Assembly (NCBI RefSeq): GCF_003729955.1
Contig: NZ_RJTX01000001.1
Span: forward strand, 1,178,001-1,242,000
Origin: Chryseobacterium daecheongense
GTDB taxonomy: Bacteria; Bacteroidota; Bacteroidia; Flavobacteriales; Weeksellaceae
DNA: 64,000 nt
Direction of reading: 5' to 3'
Part shown: one piece after another, positions 8,316 to 15,946 of the stretch
How positions within the stretch are numbered: the first letter of the stretch is position 1
How the letters are laid out: the number at the start of each line of letters is the position of its first letter
The notes under the pieces: generated by a model
What the model saw: only the letters and a program-made list of their open reading frames with translations
What the model was told of the DNA's origin: nothing
Database searches by the model: none
Program-made: the position numbers and the translations under genes

Positions 8316-9323
8316 TTAAACCATAACTCTGTTATTTCTTCTTGGAGCTTTATCACATAAAACATCCGCAATGCTTTTGGAAATCAGGTTATCTTCTGTA
8401 AGGTTATCAAGCCAGAAGAACTCTCCTGCCGCATTGATCTCTATGAAATAGTATTCATTTTCGGGAGAAACAATCATATCTATTGCTCCATAATCTACAT
8501 GGTAGGTATCCAGAAGCTCAAGAATCTTGGATTCAACCTCAGCAGGAAGTTCTGTTCTCACCCATTTATCAATTAGGTTGATGCCGTCTTTCCTCCAGTC
8601 TACCTTGGCATCATCAAACTGTTGAGAATCCACTTCAAATGCATAGATGTCTTCTCCTACCACGGTAATTCTCAATTCTTTTTTCTTTTCGATCTTTTTT
8701 TGAAACTGCATTGGGCAGTATACCAGAGAATCCAGCTCTTCCAGATTTTCTTCTTTGATCACATTGGTAAATACCACATTTTCTATTCCATCTTCATAAA
8801 TGGCAAAACCTGTTTGCATTTTACCGATCACATTTTTATGGGCAAGGATGAACTTTTTGGCTTCATCCGGATTATTGGTGATGCATGTTTCCGGAATTGT
8901 AAATCCTATTTTACTGGCAATTTTCAATTGCTCTTCCTTACTGTCCAATCTTCTGTAAACACTTGGTTTTCCTAAAGAGTATGCATCAATGGATTCCAAA
9001 AAGCCGAAAAGGGTATTTCTGACCTCGCCCATTGCGGCGCCAAAAAATTTAGGTTCCAATTCTTCTTTTAAACCGTTTCCGATATTATAGGCTCTTCTGT
9101 ACCACACTGCAGTGATATCATCTAGACGATATTTGTTTTCAGGTGTTTCAAGTATAGTTTTCCATTCGCCATTTTGGAAAACGGTGGATAATTTATTCTG
9201 AAGCGGATACAGGTCTACGTCAAAACGTATCACTTCGAAACCATTTTTCTTAATATATTCTGTTACTTTTTCAATGGAAAAGTTATCCTGTGTATGGGTA
9301 ATAATTAATATTGTTTTGTTCAT
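8316..9323 (-). CDS. Graspetide ATP-grasp ligase, MdnC/MvdD-like (ester-forming type)
   Basis: This 335-residue protein resembles the microviridin ligase MdnC. It has AVWYRRAYN near residue 92, LVYCPMQFQ, ELRITVVGEDIYAFEVDSQQ, VDWRKDG, DYGAIDMIVSP and EINAAGEFFWLD. The AID, E and N of the last two are the metal-binding residues of the ATP-grasp fold, and the GEFFWL ending distinguishes MdnC from MdnB. Such ligases bind the precursor leader and make side-chain omega-ester bonds between Thr/Ser and Asp/Glu. It starts 4 nt after the MdnB-like gene and is the last gene of the graspetide cluster. The C-terminal APRRNNRVMV tail extends beyond the conserved core. A related cluster (cdn, chryseoviridin) is known from Chryseobacterium. 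Confidence 0.92.
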   Translation of the reverse strand: MNKTILIITHTQDNFSIEKVTEYIKKNGFEVIRFDVDLYPLQNKLSTVFQNGEWKTILETPENKYRLDDITAVWYRRAYNIGNGLKEELEPKFFGAAMGEVRNTLFGFLESIDAYSLGKPSVYRRLDSKEEQLKIASKIGFTIPETCITNNPDEAKKFILAHKNVIGKMQTGFAIYEDGIENVVFTNVIKEENLEELDSLVYCPMQFQKKIEKKKELRITVVGEDIYAFEVDSQQFDDAKVDWRKDGINLIDKWVRTELPAEVESKILELLDTYHVDYGAIDMIVSPENEYYFIEINAAGEFFWLDNLTEDNLISKSIADVLCDKAPRRNNRVMV

Positions 9324-9327
9324 TGGT

Positions 9328-10272
9328 CTATATTCTTTTGATAAGGTTATCTGCTATTTTTTCTGCGATCGGGAATCCTAAATCTTTTTGCAGCATTCCC
9401 CACTCTCCCTGTGGGTTCACTTCCAGGAAATAATAGTTACCGTCTTTTCCTTTGATCATGTCTATAGCTCCGAAAAAGAGGCCCATTTCTTTCATCATGG
9501 AAGTTAAATTATTCCTGATCTCCACCGGAAGCTCATAAGATGTCCAAAATAAATGTTCCTGGTTGATACGCCAGTCTGCCATTCCACTGCTATTGATCTT
9601 TCCCGTGAAAAATTCCCCGTCAACATAAACAATTCTTAATTCATATTCTTTGTCAATATAAGGCTGGAAAATCATTGGACAATAGGCAATATCCGAAATA
9701 AATTCCAGGCTGTCTTCTTCTATAATAGTCGTTGATAAGAAATTTTCGGCGTCCATAGACTTAGCAAGTGCGCCATGAAGTTTAGCAATTGCTTTTCCAT
9801 TACAGTGTTCATGAAAAAAGGCTGTTATTTTCTCTTCATCATTGGAAAAAAGAGTTTGCGGGATAAGCAGATGATTTTTTTTGGCTGTTTTTAATTGGTA
9901 TAACTTATTGGCATCCACCTTTTTTTCATATTCATAAGGATTAATCCAGGGAATATCTTCCAATAAGGTAAAAAGATTATATCTTAAGCTGCCATATTCA
10001 TTCAGGAAAATTTTCTCATAATTTTCATCCAGATCTTCCGGAACTTTTATCTTCCAGGATTTCCTATGCCAAACTGCTTTTATATCCCGGGAATTGATGG
10101 TATTTCCGTCTTCATCTGTCAGCTCAAAAAAATGTTCATTGATACTGATTTTTTGAAAGTGGTTCATACGGTCGGAATTCAGCCTGAAATAAGGAATATT
10201 CTGGGAAGAAAGATAGTGAAAGAAAAGATCTATGGTATAAAAGTCCTGAGAATGAGTAATGCAGAGAATCAT
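9328..10272 (-). CDS. Graspetide ATP-grasp ligase, MdnB/MvdC-like
   Basis: This 314-residue paralogue of the neighbouring ligase starts MILCITHSQDFYTIDLFF. It contains AVWHRKSWKIKVPEDL, DIAYCPMIFQPYI, ELRIVYVDGEFF, ADWRINQ, FFGAIDMIKG and EVNPQGEWGMLQKDL. The GEWGMLxxDL ending is the MdnB type, which in microviridins forms the omega-amide after the esters are in place. The precursors here contain KYPSD, whose Lys could supply the amide. The gene is separated from the precursor genes by a strong hairpin at 10289-10321 and from the second ligase by 4 nt. It acts in the cytoplasm on the linear precursor. Confidence 0.92.
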   Translation of the reverse strand: MILCITHSQDFYTIDLFFHYLSSQNIPYFRLNSDRMNHFQKISINEHFFELTDEDGNTINSRDIKAVWHRKSWKIKVPEDLDENYEKIFLNEYGSLRYNLFTLLEDIPWINPYEYEKKVDANKLYQLKTAKKNHLLIPQTLFSNDEEKITAFFHEHCNGKAIAKLHGALAKSMDAENFLSTTIIEEDSLEFISDIAYCPMIFQPYIDKEYELRIVYVDGEFFTGKINSSGMADWRINQEHLFWTSYELPVEIRNNLTSMMKEMGLFFGAIDMIKGKDGNYYFLEVNPQGEWGMLQKDLGFPIAEKIADNLIKRI

Positions 10273-10288
10273 GGAGAGAGGTTTTATT

Positions 10289-10321
10289 AAAAAAGGAAAC
10301 TTAGTGCTTAAGTTTCCTTTT
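10289..10321 (-). terminator. Perfect hairpin between precursor and ligase genes (terminator or attenuator)
   Basis: A 13-bp perfect stem (10291-10303 with 10309-10321) encloses a 5-nt loop. On the minus strand it ends in a run of six T. It lies after the last precursor gene and 16 nt before the ATG of the MdnB-like ligase. Partial termination here would make precursor mRNA exceed ligase mRNA. Confidence 0.75.
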
Positions 10322-10364
10322 AAATATGATTTTGTTAATATGTTTCTAATATAAACAACTCATC

Positions 10365-10559
10365 TTATACAGATTGTACTTCTTCATCCCCGTCAGAAGG
10401 ATATTTCATGGTATGCGCTACATCATAAATCGGTTTTGTAACAGCATCTCTTTCCGGGATGGTAACATCAGTTCCTCCTTTTATTTTTTCAGGATCTTTA
10501 AGTTGTTTTTCTAAAAATGATGCGAAAAAAGGCTTTTTCTTTGAATTCTTGTTTTTCAT
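10365..10559 (-). CDS. Graspetide precursor peptide 1 (multicore, ends in KYPSD core)
   Basis: This is a 64-residue precursor if started at the ATG at 10559; a TTG nine bases upstream would add three residues but is less likely, because the other precursors also begin M-x-K-K. The leader carries PFFASFLEKQ at residues 10-19, equivalent to the PFFARFLE recognition helix of microviridins, and ends in a Gly-Gly (28-29). The core has two 8-residue modules, VTIPERDA (32-39) and VTKPIYDV (40-47), and then TMKYPSDGDEE (50-60), which matches the microviridin T-x-KYPSD-x-D/E-E core. The acidic and Thr side chains are the expected ester partners. The terminator hairpin for the precursor transcript follows 43 nt downstream. 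Confidence 0.93.
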   Translation of the reverse strand: MKNKNSKKKPFFASFLEKQLKDPEKIKGGTDVTIPERDAVTKPIYDVAHTMKYPSDGDEEVQSV

Positions 10560-10598
10560 AATTGACAATTTGATTTTGGTGGTTGATTTAAGTTTTTG

Positions 10599-10805
10599 TT
10601 AGTCTACAGCTTCATCACTATCGGATGGATATTTCAGAGTCACATGATCTCCGCCCGGACGTGTTACATTGTCCTGAAGAGCCGAAGTAATGCTATCTTG
10701 AAGGGCCGAGGTAACAGAACCCCCTCCCTTTACCTTTTCAGGTTCTTTAACTTGTTTTTCTAAAAACGAAGCAAAGAAAGGTTTTTTTAAATTTTTCTTG
10801 TTCAT
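10599..10805 (-). CDS. Graspetide precursor peptide 2 (four-module core)
   Basis: This 68-residue precursor starts with ATG at 10805. The leader has PFFASFLEKQ (residues 9-18) and ends in a GGG stretch at 27-29. The core shows exact 8-residue periodicity: VTSALQDS (31-38), ITSALQDN (39-46), VTRPGGDH (47-54), then VTLKYPSDSDE (55-65). Each module has Thr at position 2 and Asp at position 7, a plausible ester pair. The last is the bicyclic microviridin-type core. The first two modules are near-identical, so they probably arose by tandem duplication. The gene starts 6 nt after the stop of precursor 3 and is followed 39 nt later by precursor 1. Confidence 0.93.
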   Translation of the reverse strand: MNKKNLKKPFFASFLEKQVKEPEKVKGGGSVTSALQDSITSALQDNVTRPGGDHVTLKYPSDSDEAVD

Positions 10806-10811
10806 GGTATT

Positions 10812-10943
10812 TTAGCTTGTAGTTGGAATATCAATGTGTGGCCATGTAATAGTATTTACTCCTCCTTTGATGGTTTGAGGGTCTTTAATTTGTTTTTCTA
10901 AAAATGTAGCAAATAATGGCTTTTTTAATTTTTTCTTTTCCAT
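10812..10943 (-). CDS. Graspetide precursor peptide 3 (43 residues, single-module core)
   Basis: This short open frame starts with ATG at 10943 and ends with TAA at 10812. It has the same leader as the other two precursors: MEKKKLKKPLFATFLEKQ, then IKGG at 25-28. Only 15 residues follow. They contain one module, ITWPHIDI (32-39), which fits (V/I)-T-x-P-x-x-D-x, and there is no KYPSD core. It is the first gene of the cluster and its stop lies 6 nt before precursor 2. It may give a monocyclic product, or be a degenerating or regulatory copy. Leader conservation makes it very likely to be a real gene despite its length. Confidence 0.85.
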   Translation of the reverse strand: MEKKKLKKPLFATFLEKQIKDPQTIKGGVNTITWPHIDIPTTS

Positions 10944-11060
10944 AATACTAATATTTTTAACAATTTGGTTACTCTAAAGTACAAATTATTTAATACACTC
11001 AGTTAATAATTCACTGTTTTAAGAAAATTTTAACTTATTTGTAATTATGGAAAAAACAAA

Positions 11061-11846
11061 TTAATCCAAGCCTAAGAATTGCTTGACAATCTGACTAAAT
11101 TCTACGGGATTATCAGCTTGTACCCAGTGCGCTGCATTTTTTACAACCACAATTTTAGCTTTCGGAAATTGTTGCTTGATGGCAAATTCATCTTGAGGCA
11201 GGATATAATTGGATTTTTCTCCGGAGATGAAAAGCGTTGGTCCTTCAAAAACCCCAAACTTAATCGCATTGGAAACAAATTCATTGTATTTTTCGGATAA
11301 CGTTTTAAGATTGAATCTCCAATTCAGCTTCTTATTGTCGTCCCAATACAGATTTTTAGCTAAAAACTGAATAGTTGATTTCTCAGGAATGTATTGATTC
11401 AAAACCGCTTCCACCTCACTTCTTGAGTTCACGGTATTGAAATCCACGCTTTCCAGTGCCTTGATCACCCCCTGATGGTGTGGAGGATATGCCTTTGGTG
11501 AAATATCCACCACGATCAGTTTTTCAACTTTTTCCGGATATTTTATCGCAAACTGCATCACTGCTTTTCCGCCCAAAGAGTGTCCTAAAACATGTGCTTT
11601 CTGAATTCCATAATGCTCCATATACTGAGCAATATCATTGGCCAGATCATCATGCGTCATGCTATCGGAATGAAAGCTTCTTCCGTGATTTCTTAAATCA
11701 ATCAAATGAACCGGAAGCAGTTCACCCATATCTTTACCGAAGCTTCCCCAGTTATCCAGCATTCCAAATAGACCATGAAATACCAAAAGTGGAGTTGACG
11801 AAAGATTTTCGCCGAATATTTTTGAATGTAGTATTGTATTATCCAT
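11061..11846 (-). CDS. Alpha/beta hydrolase (YbfF-type esterase)
   Basis: This 261-residue soluble hydrolase has the oxyanion-loop motif HGLFGMLDNWG (about residues 24-34), the nucleophile elbow GHSLGGKAVMQ (Ser near residue 92), a late Asp in the SGEKSNYI region and a His in AAHWVQADNP near residue 243. The HGLFG-DNW pattern fits the YbfF/ABHD11 group of esterases. The substrate is unknown. It starts 3 nt after the stop of the preceding hypothetical gene and is the third gene of a pdxJ operon. It is not part of the graspetide cluster by spacing (117 nt gap). Confidence 0.88.
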   Translation of the reverse strand: MDNTILHSKIFGENLSSTPLLVFHGLFGMLDNWGSFGKDMGELLPVHLIDLRNHGRSFHSDSMTHDDLANDIAQYMEHYGIQKAHVLGHSLGGKAVMQFAIKYPEKVEKLIVVDISPKAYPPHHQGVIKALESVDFNTVNSRSEVEAVLNQYIPEKSTIQFLAKNLYWDDNKKLNWRFNLKTLSEKYNEFVSNAIKFGVFEGPTLFISGEKSNYILPQDEFAIKQQFPKAKIVVVKNAAHWVQADNPVEFSQIVKQFLGLD

Positions 11847-11849
11847 ATT

Positions 11850-12251
11850 TTAATTTGAAAATGATGAGAAAAAATCACCTATTGCCTCAAAAAATGCACC
11901 TAAATCAAGCCATGATGAGTCTATATCTATATCCGCACCGGAAGCATCAAGAGATGCAAAATCCAGGCTATCCACTGAAATACCACTCAGCATTGCCTGT
12001 TTCATTTCAACATAATCACAAACCTCACCTGTACTTTTATGATAGGCATCAAAATCATCATGGGAAGAGAAAACGGACATTGACCAGCAAGAGTAATCCG
12101 TTCCGCTATACCATCTGCTTTTTTTGTTGGCTTCTTTGATTTCTTGAGGTTTGTAATATTCTTTTTTACCGTAATCTTCAACAAGAATCTTTCCGATATC
12201 CCCGATATACTGTTTTTTATTTTCCGGTAAAGGTGTACAAAATTCACTCAT
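11850..12251 (-). CDS. Hypothetical protein in the pdxJ operon
   Basis: I do not recognise the family of this 133-residue protein. It has no signal peptide or membrane helix. The first 70 residues are mixed and polar (GKILVEDYGKKEYYKPQEI, then SRWYSGTDYSCWSMSVF). The C-terminal half is acidic and Ser/Asp-rich and ends with an amphipathic FFEAIGDFFSSFSN segment. Three-base gaps separate it from pdxJ upstream and the hydrolase downstream, so it is co-transcribed and probably real. Function cannot be assigned. Confidence 0.7.
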   Translation of the reverse strand: MSEFCTPLPENKKQYIGDIGKILVEDYGKKEYYKPQEIKEANKKSRWYSGTDYSCWSMSVFSSHDDFDAYHKSTGEVCDYVEMKQAMLSGISVDSLDFASLDASGADIDIDSSWLDLGAFFEAIGDFFSSFSN

Positions 12252-12254
12252 GCC

Positions 12255-12974
12255 CTACCAAACCGCTAATCTTTTCAAATAAGCCTGCACGGTATTTTCC
12301 AACCCCATATATAATGCTTCTGAAATTAAAGCATGCCCAATGGAAACCTCAAGCAAATTCGGAATATTATCCGCAAAATATTTCAAGTTGTCAAGACTTA
12401 AATCATGCCCCGCATTAAGCCCTAATCCAAAATCCGCAGCCACAACAGCCGTTTCATAATAAGATTTTATAGCCTGCTCTTTATTAATGGGATAATTTTT
12501 GGCATAGGCTTCTGTGTATAATTCAATTCTATCCGTACCCGTTTTTGCTGCGTATTCTACCAACTCTGGCTTCGGATCAAGAAAGATGGATGTACGGATT
12601 CCCGCATTTTTAAATTCAGCAATAACTTCTGTAAGAAAATCCAGATGTTTGATGGTATCCCAACCTGCATTGGAAGTAATGGCATCATCTGCATCAGGGA
12701 CTAAAGTCACCTGCTCCGGTTTTACTTCTAACACCATATCGATAAACGGACGGTGCGGATTTCCTTCAATATTGAATTCCGTGGTTACTATCGGTTTCAG
12801 GTCATAGACATCTTTTCTGGTGATATGCCTTTCATCCGGTCTCGGGTGAATGGTGATTCCCTGACCTCCAAATTCCTGAATTTTAATTGCAGCTTCCGTT
12901 ACACTTGGCATATCGCCTCCTCTCGCATTTCTTAAGGTTGCAATTTTATTAATGTTTACACTTAGTTTTGTCAT
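12255..12974 (-). CDS. pdxJ: Pyridoxine 5'-phosphate synthase
   Basis: This 239-residue TIM-barrel enzyme begins MTKLSVNINKIATLRNARGG and continues with GITIHPRPDERHI, both hallmark PdxJ segments. Further matches are QVTLVPDADDAITSNAGWD, RTSIFLDP and GLGLNAGHDLSLDNL. PdxJ condenses 3-amino-2-oxopropyl phosphate with deoxyxylulose 5-phosphate to form pyridoxine 5'-phosphate. It is the first gene of a three-gene minus-strand operon with a hypothetical protein and an esterase. A palindromic repeat occupies the DNA upstream. Confidence 0.95.
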   Translation of the reverse strand: MTKLSVNINKIATLRNARGGDMPSVTEAAIKIQEFGGQGITIHPRPDERHITRKDVYDLKPIVTTEFNIEGNPHRPFIDMVLEVKPEQVTLVPDADDAITSNAGWDTIKHLDFLTEVIAEFKNAGIRTSIFLDPKPELVEYAAKTGTDRIELYTEAYAKNYPINKEQAIKSYYETAVVAADFGLGLNAGHDLSLDNLKYFADNIPNLLEVSIGHALISEALYMGLENTVQAYLKRLAVW

Positions 12975-12983
12975 TTCTTTATA

Positions 12984-13090
12984 TAGAAGTTAGAAATGGG
13001 AAGTTAGATGTTAGAATCCAAAGGTTTAATTCTTCTGAGTTCAATGTAGAATAAACCAATTTCTAGTTTCTAATCTCTAACTTCTAATTC
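12984..13090. repeat. Long imperfect inverted repeat built of TAGAAGTTAGAA-like units
   Basis: The left arm (12984-13016) consists of GAAGTTAGA-type units. The right arm (13059-13090) is the approximate reverse complement. An inner stem pairs GGTTTAATTCT with AGAATAAACC. The whole fills the gap between pdxJ and the MscS gene. A related half-element is found at 54297-54326. Confidence 0.55.
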
Positions 13091-13097
13091 TTATTAA

Positions 13098-14363
13098 TTA
13101 TACTTTTACACTTACCTGCATTACCTGCAGATCAAATTCTTTGGATGCTACCAATAGATGATCGAAAATATCTGCCTGGATCTGTTCAAAATGCTCCCAC
13201 TTTGAGTCATTCGCAAAACAATAGACTTCCAATGGCAAACCTTGCGGCGTAATTTCCAGTTGACGCACCATCATGGCACCTTCTTTATCTACATCAGGAT
13301 CATTCTCAATATATCTTTGGGCGTAATACCGGAATACCCCGATGTTGGTAAGCTGGCTTCCGTTGATCACTTTATCTTTGTTGGCAATGCTTTCTTTTTC
13401 CTTTTTTATTTCTGTGGTTTTGGCTTCAAGATAATCTGAAATAAGATTAATTCCTTTCAGCCTTTCAATATCTTCATCACTTAAAAATTTAAAAGAATTG
13501 ATATTAAAATAAATGGATTTTTTAATCCTTCTTGTATTGGATTCAGACATTACCTGAAGGTTTTTGATCTCTGTAGTCAATAAATCATAGGTAGGAATCG
13601 TTGAAACCGTTTTGTCGAAATTTAGGATTTTGGTGGTCAGAAGGCTTATATCTAATATGTTTCCTTCAATGCTGTATTTGGGTATGCTGATCCAGTCTCC
13701 CACTTTCATGCTTTTGGAGGTAGAAACATGAATTCCCGTTACAAATCCTAAGATCGTATCCCGGAAAACCAACACCAGCACTGCAGTAATTGCTCCTAAG
13801 CTTCCTACAATTGTAGTCCCTTTGATTCCAAAAATCACACATATCCCAACAATTGAGAAAAGAAAAATACCCAGAATTCTTACGGTCTCCGAAATGGCAT
13901 TAAGAGCCATGATTTTGTAGAAATCCTGCTTTATGGTGAAATAATTTCTAAAAGCAGTGAGACCACGATAGAGCATTCCAGCGAAAATGAGAACCATTCC
14001 TAAATTTACAGATCTGATAATGAATTTTGTCGTATTCTTCAAAGCTCCTGAAAATATAGACTCATGTATACTTCCTATTATCAGTAGTGCAACTAAATGA
14101 GCAATTGAGTTTGTGATTTTAGACTGATAAATAGATTTAATAACCGGATATTTTTCCTGATTTCGGAAAATACGGAAGACACTATTGATAATGAGTTTAA
14201 AAACAAAATCAATTATTAGAAAAATCCCACAGAGTAAAATCATTTTAACGATAAGATGAAATACCCATTCAAAGCCAGTTGGAGAAATCTGGCTTATATA
14301 TTTGTAAAGCGGTTCACTCCACTCTTGCAAAAAATCTTTTGTTTCTTCTAACTTATCATTCAT
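13098..14363 (-). CDS. MscS-family mechanosensitive ion channel (YbdG-like)
   Basis: This 421-residue membrane protein has about five hydrophobic helices in residues 30-195. These end in the pore helix and beta-domain signature GAITAVLVLVFRDTILGFVTGIHVSTSKSMKVGDWI, typical of MscS. The soluble part contains SIEGNILDISLLTTKILNFD and a long insertion before the C-terminal domain, as in the YbdG/YnaI-like large MscS homologues. It should sit in the inner membrane and release solutes on hypo-osmotic stress. It is single-gene by spacing, with a 107-nt repeat downstream. Confidence 0.88.
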   Translation of the reverse strand: MNDKLEETKDFLQEWSEPLYKYISQISPTGFEWVFHLIVKMILLCGIFLIIDFVFKLIINSVFRIFRNQEKYPVIKSIYQSKITNSIAHLVALLIIGSIHESIFSGALKNTTKFIIRSVNLGMVLIFAGMLYRGLTAFRNYFTIKQDFYKIMALNAISETVRILGIFLFSIVGICVIFGIKGTTIVGSLGAITAVLVLVFRDTILGFVTGIHVSTSKSMKVGDWISIPKYSIEGNILDISLLTTKILNFDKTVSTIPTYDLLTTEIKNLQVMSESNTRRIKKSIYFNINSFKFLSDEDIERLKGINLISDYLEAKTTEIKKEKESIANKDKVINGSQLTNIGVFRYYAQRYIENDPDVDKEGAMMVRQLEITPQGLPLEVYCFANDSKWEHFEQIQADIFDHLLVASKEFDLQVMQVSVKV

Positions 14364-14702
14364 TATAGCAAATTTAGGAAATAAAGAATATATTTCTTAA
14401 ATAAAGTTAGCAAGTCACATCCGTATAAGGATACATTGTTCCATCACTATCAATCCAATTATTATTTACCCCTATTGTATTTTTTTAATTATCTATGATT
14501 AACCTTAATAAAATTAAATATTTGACTAGAAAAATTGATAAATTTCAATAACAAACACAAGCAATACATTGTATTATCCACACATTAATACAAAATAACA
14601 TATACATTTAATAATTAAAACAATTTTTACTTACATCATTTTTAAATAATTATTATATTTGTTATGCACAAAATAAAAACAAACCATAAAAAATTCAATA
14701 AT
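14364..14702 (+). promoter_or_regulatory. 339-nt AT-rich intergenic region with a -7 box at 14654-14661
   Basis: This stretch separates the divergent MscS and lipoprotein genes. TATATTTG at 14654-14661 fits the TAnnTTTG box. With the start at 14703 it gives a leader of about 40 nt. On the minus strand, 14407-14482 could encode a 24-residue protein-like fragment ending NWIDSDGTMYPYTDVTC without a start codon, possibly a gene remnant. Nothing else was recognised. Confidence 0.45.
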
Positions 14703-15872
14703 ATGAAACAACTCAACTTTTTTCTTATTGCGGCAATGATATTTCTATTCATTGGCTGTAACAGCAACGACACTACTGAGGTCAATGAAACTACCACCCC
14801 AGCTACCCCAATGGGCAAAGTATCCGGAAAAGTACTCTCCAAAAATGGTGCAAAAGAGATCGGAGGTGCATTGGTTTTCACATTTGATGAAAATTCCAAA
14901 ATGTATTACGCCTATTCCGGTGCCAATGGAGAGTTTACATTGGAAGCTCCCGAAGGAGCCCATATAGTCAGTATTCAGACTGGAAATGGTTCCAACTTTA
15001 GAACGGAAGTGAATGTCAACATTAAAAAAAATGAAACGACAGTATTGGACAACACGGTTACAAAGCTAAATCAGGTTGCCAATATGGCTTATGTAAAAGG
15101 TACTTATGATGATATCGAGAGTATAGTTACCGGATTGGGATATACTTTAACACAGATTACTTATAATGATCTGAAAGTGATGAGTACCATAGCTCAATAT
15201 GATGTTATTTTCCTGAATTGTGGTTCCAAACCGGGTATTACAGCAGATGATCCGGCGGTTTACAATAATCTTTCCACCTTTGTAAGCAACGGAGGAAGTT
15301 TATATGCCTCTGACTGGGCTGTAGCTTATCTTACCGGCGGAGGTTCCAATTCTACGGCTTGCAATATGGCAGGAGGATTTATTCCGGACACTAAATTATG
15401 TTCAATAAACACTGGAGTATCTGGAACCATCAATAATACTTCAATTACGGATGTGAATCTTGCGAATGCTTTAGGATTTAATACATTGAATATTCATTTT
15501 GATCTGGGTTCATGGCAAAAAATCAATATGTATGATACCACCTTCTGGGATGTCATGGTAAAAAATAACAATGAGGCTTTGATGATCAAAACTAACAAGT
15601 ACCACGACCCTAATGCAACCCAAGTTGCTATAGGAAACAGCTCTACCAATGGATGGATTACGATCTGCCACAACCCTTCGGGAAGCAATCCTGTCACCAT
15701 TACTATTCCTCAAAGTTCCTGGGCTGCTCATCAGGCACATGGAGACAGTATGGGTGCATGTAACGGTAGTTCCAATAGCGGAAATATCTTCTATACTGCG
15801 TTCCATAATCATGCTTCCGGTAACATCGGAAATTCAGGACTGATTCTTCAATACATTATTCTTAATCTTTAA
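14703..15872 (+). CDS. Lipoprotein with carboxypeptidase-regulatory-like and GATase1/ThuA-like domains
   Basis: This is a 389-residue surface or periplasmic lipoprotein. The start at 14703 gives MKQLNFFLIAAMIFLFIGC, a good lipoprotein signal with Cys19; the ATG at 14664 lies 2 nt after the promoter box and would ruin the signal. Residues 40-110 look like a carboxypeptidase-regulatory beta-sandwich (GKVSGKVLSKNGAKEIGGAL). Residues 120-285 resemble a glutamine-amidotransferase-like fold (AQYDVIFLNCG, FVSNGGSLYASDWA). Near residues 318-352 is the short motif ITICHNPSG ... AAHQAHGDSMGAC found in many secreted proteins. Function is unknown. A terminator follows. Confidence 0.75.
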   Translation: MKQLNFFLIAAMIFLFIGCNSNDTTEVNETTTPATPMGKVSGKVLSKNGAKEIGGALVFTFDENSKMYYAYSGANGEFTLEAPEGAHIVSIQTGNGSNFRTEVNVNIKKNETTVLDNTVTKLNQVANMAYVKGTYDDIESIVTGLGYTLTQITYNDLKVMSTIAQYDVIFLNCGSKPGITADDPAVYNNLSTFVSNGGSLYASDWAVAYLTGGGSNSTACNMAGGFIPDTKLCSINTGVSGTINNTSITDVNLANALGFNTLNIHFDLGSWQKINMYDTTFWDVMVKNNNEALMIKTNKYHDPNATQVAIGNSSTNGWITICHNPSGSNPVTITIPQSSWAAHQAHGDSMGACNGSSNSGNIFYTAFHNHASGNIGNSGLILQYIILNL

Positions 15873-15895
15873 TTTTTAAGATATCAAATATGAAA

Positions 15896-15923
15896 GAAGG
15901 CTTTTTATAAGCCTCTTTTTTTT
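15896..15923 (+). terminator. Rho-independent terminator of the lipoprotein gene
   Basis: The stem AGGCTT/AAGCCT has a 5-nt loop and is followed by C and eight T. It lies 24 nt after the lipoprotein stop codon. Confidence 0.75.
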
Positions 15924-15946
15924 ATCTTGCAGTATAAAATCACTTT

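Noticed and set aside
11480..12139. Plus-strand frame of 219 residues opposite the hydrolase
   Set aside because: It spans two real minus-strand genes and has a His/Pro-rich shadow composition.
12002..12247. Minus-strand frame of 81 residues in the pdxJ operon
   Set aside because: It lies inside the 133-residue hypothetical gene in another frame; the latter has 3-nt gaps to both neighbours.
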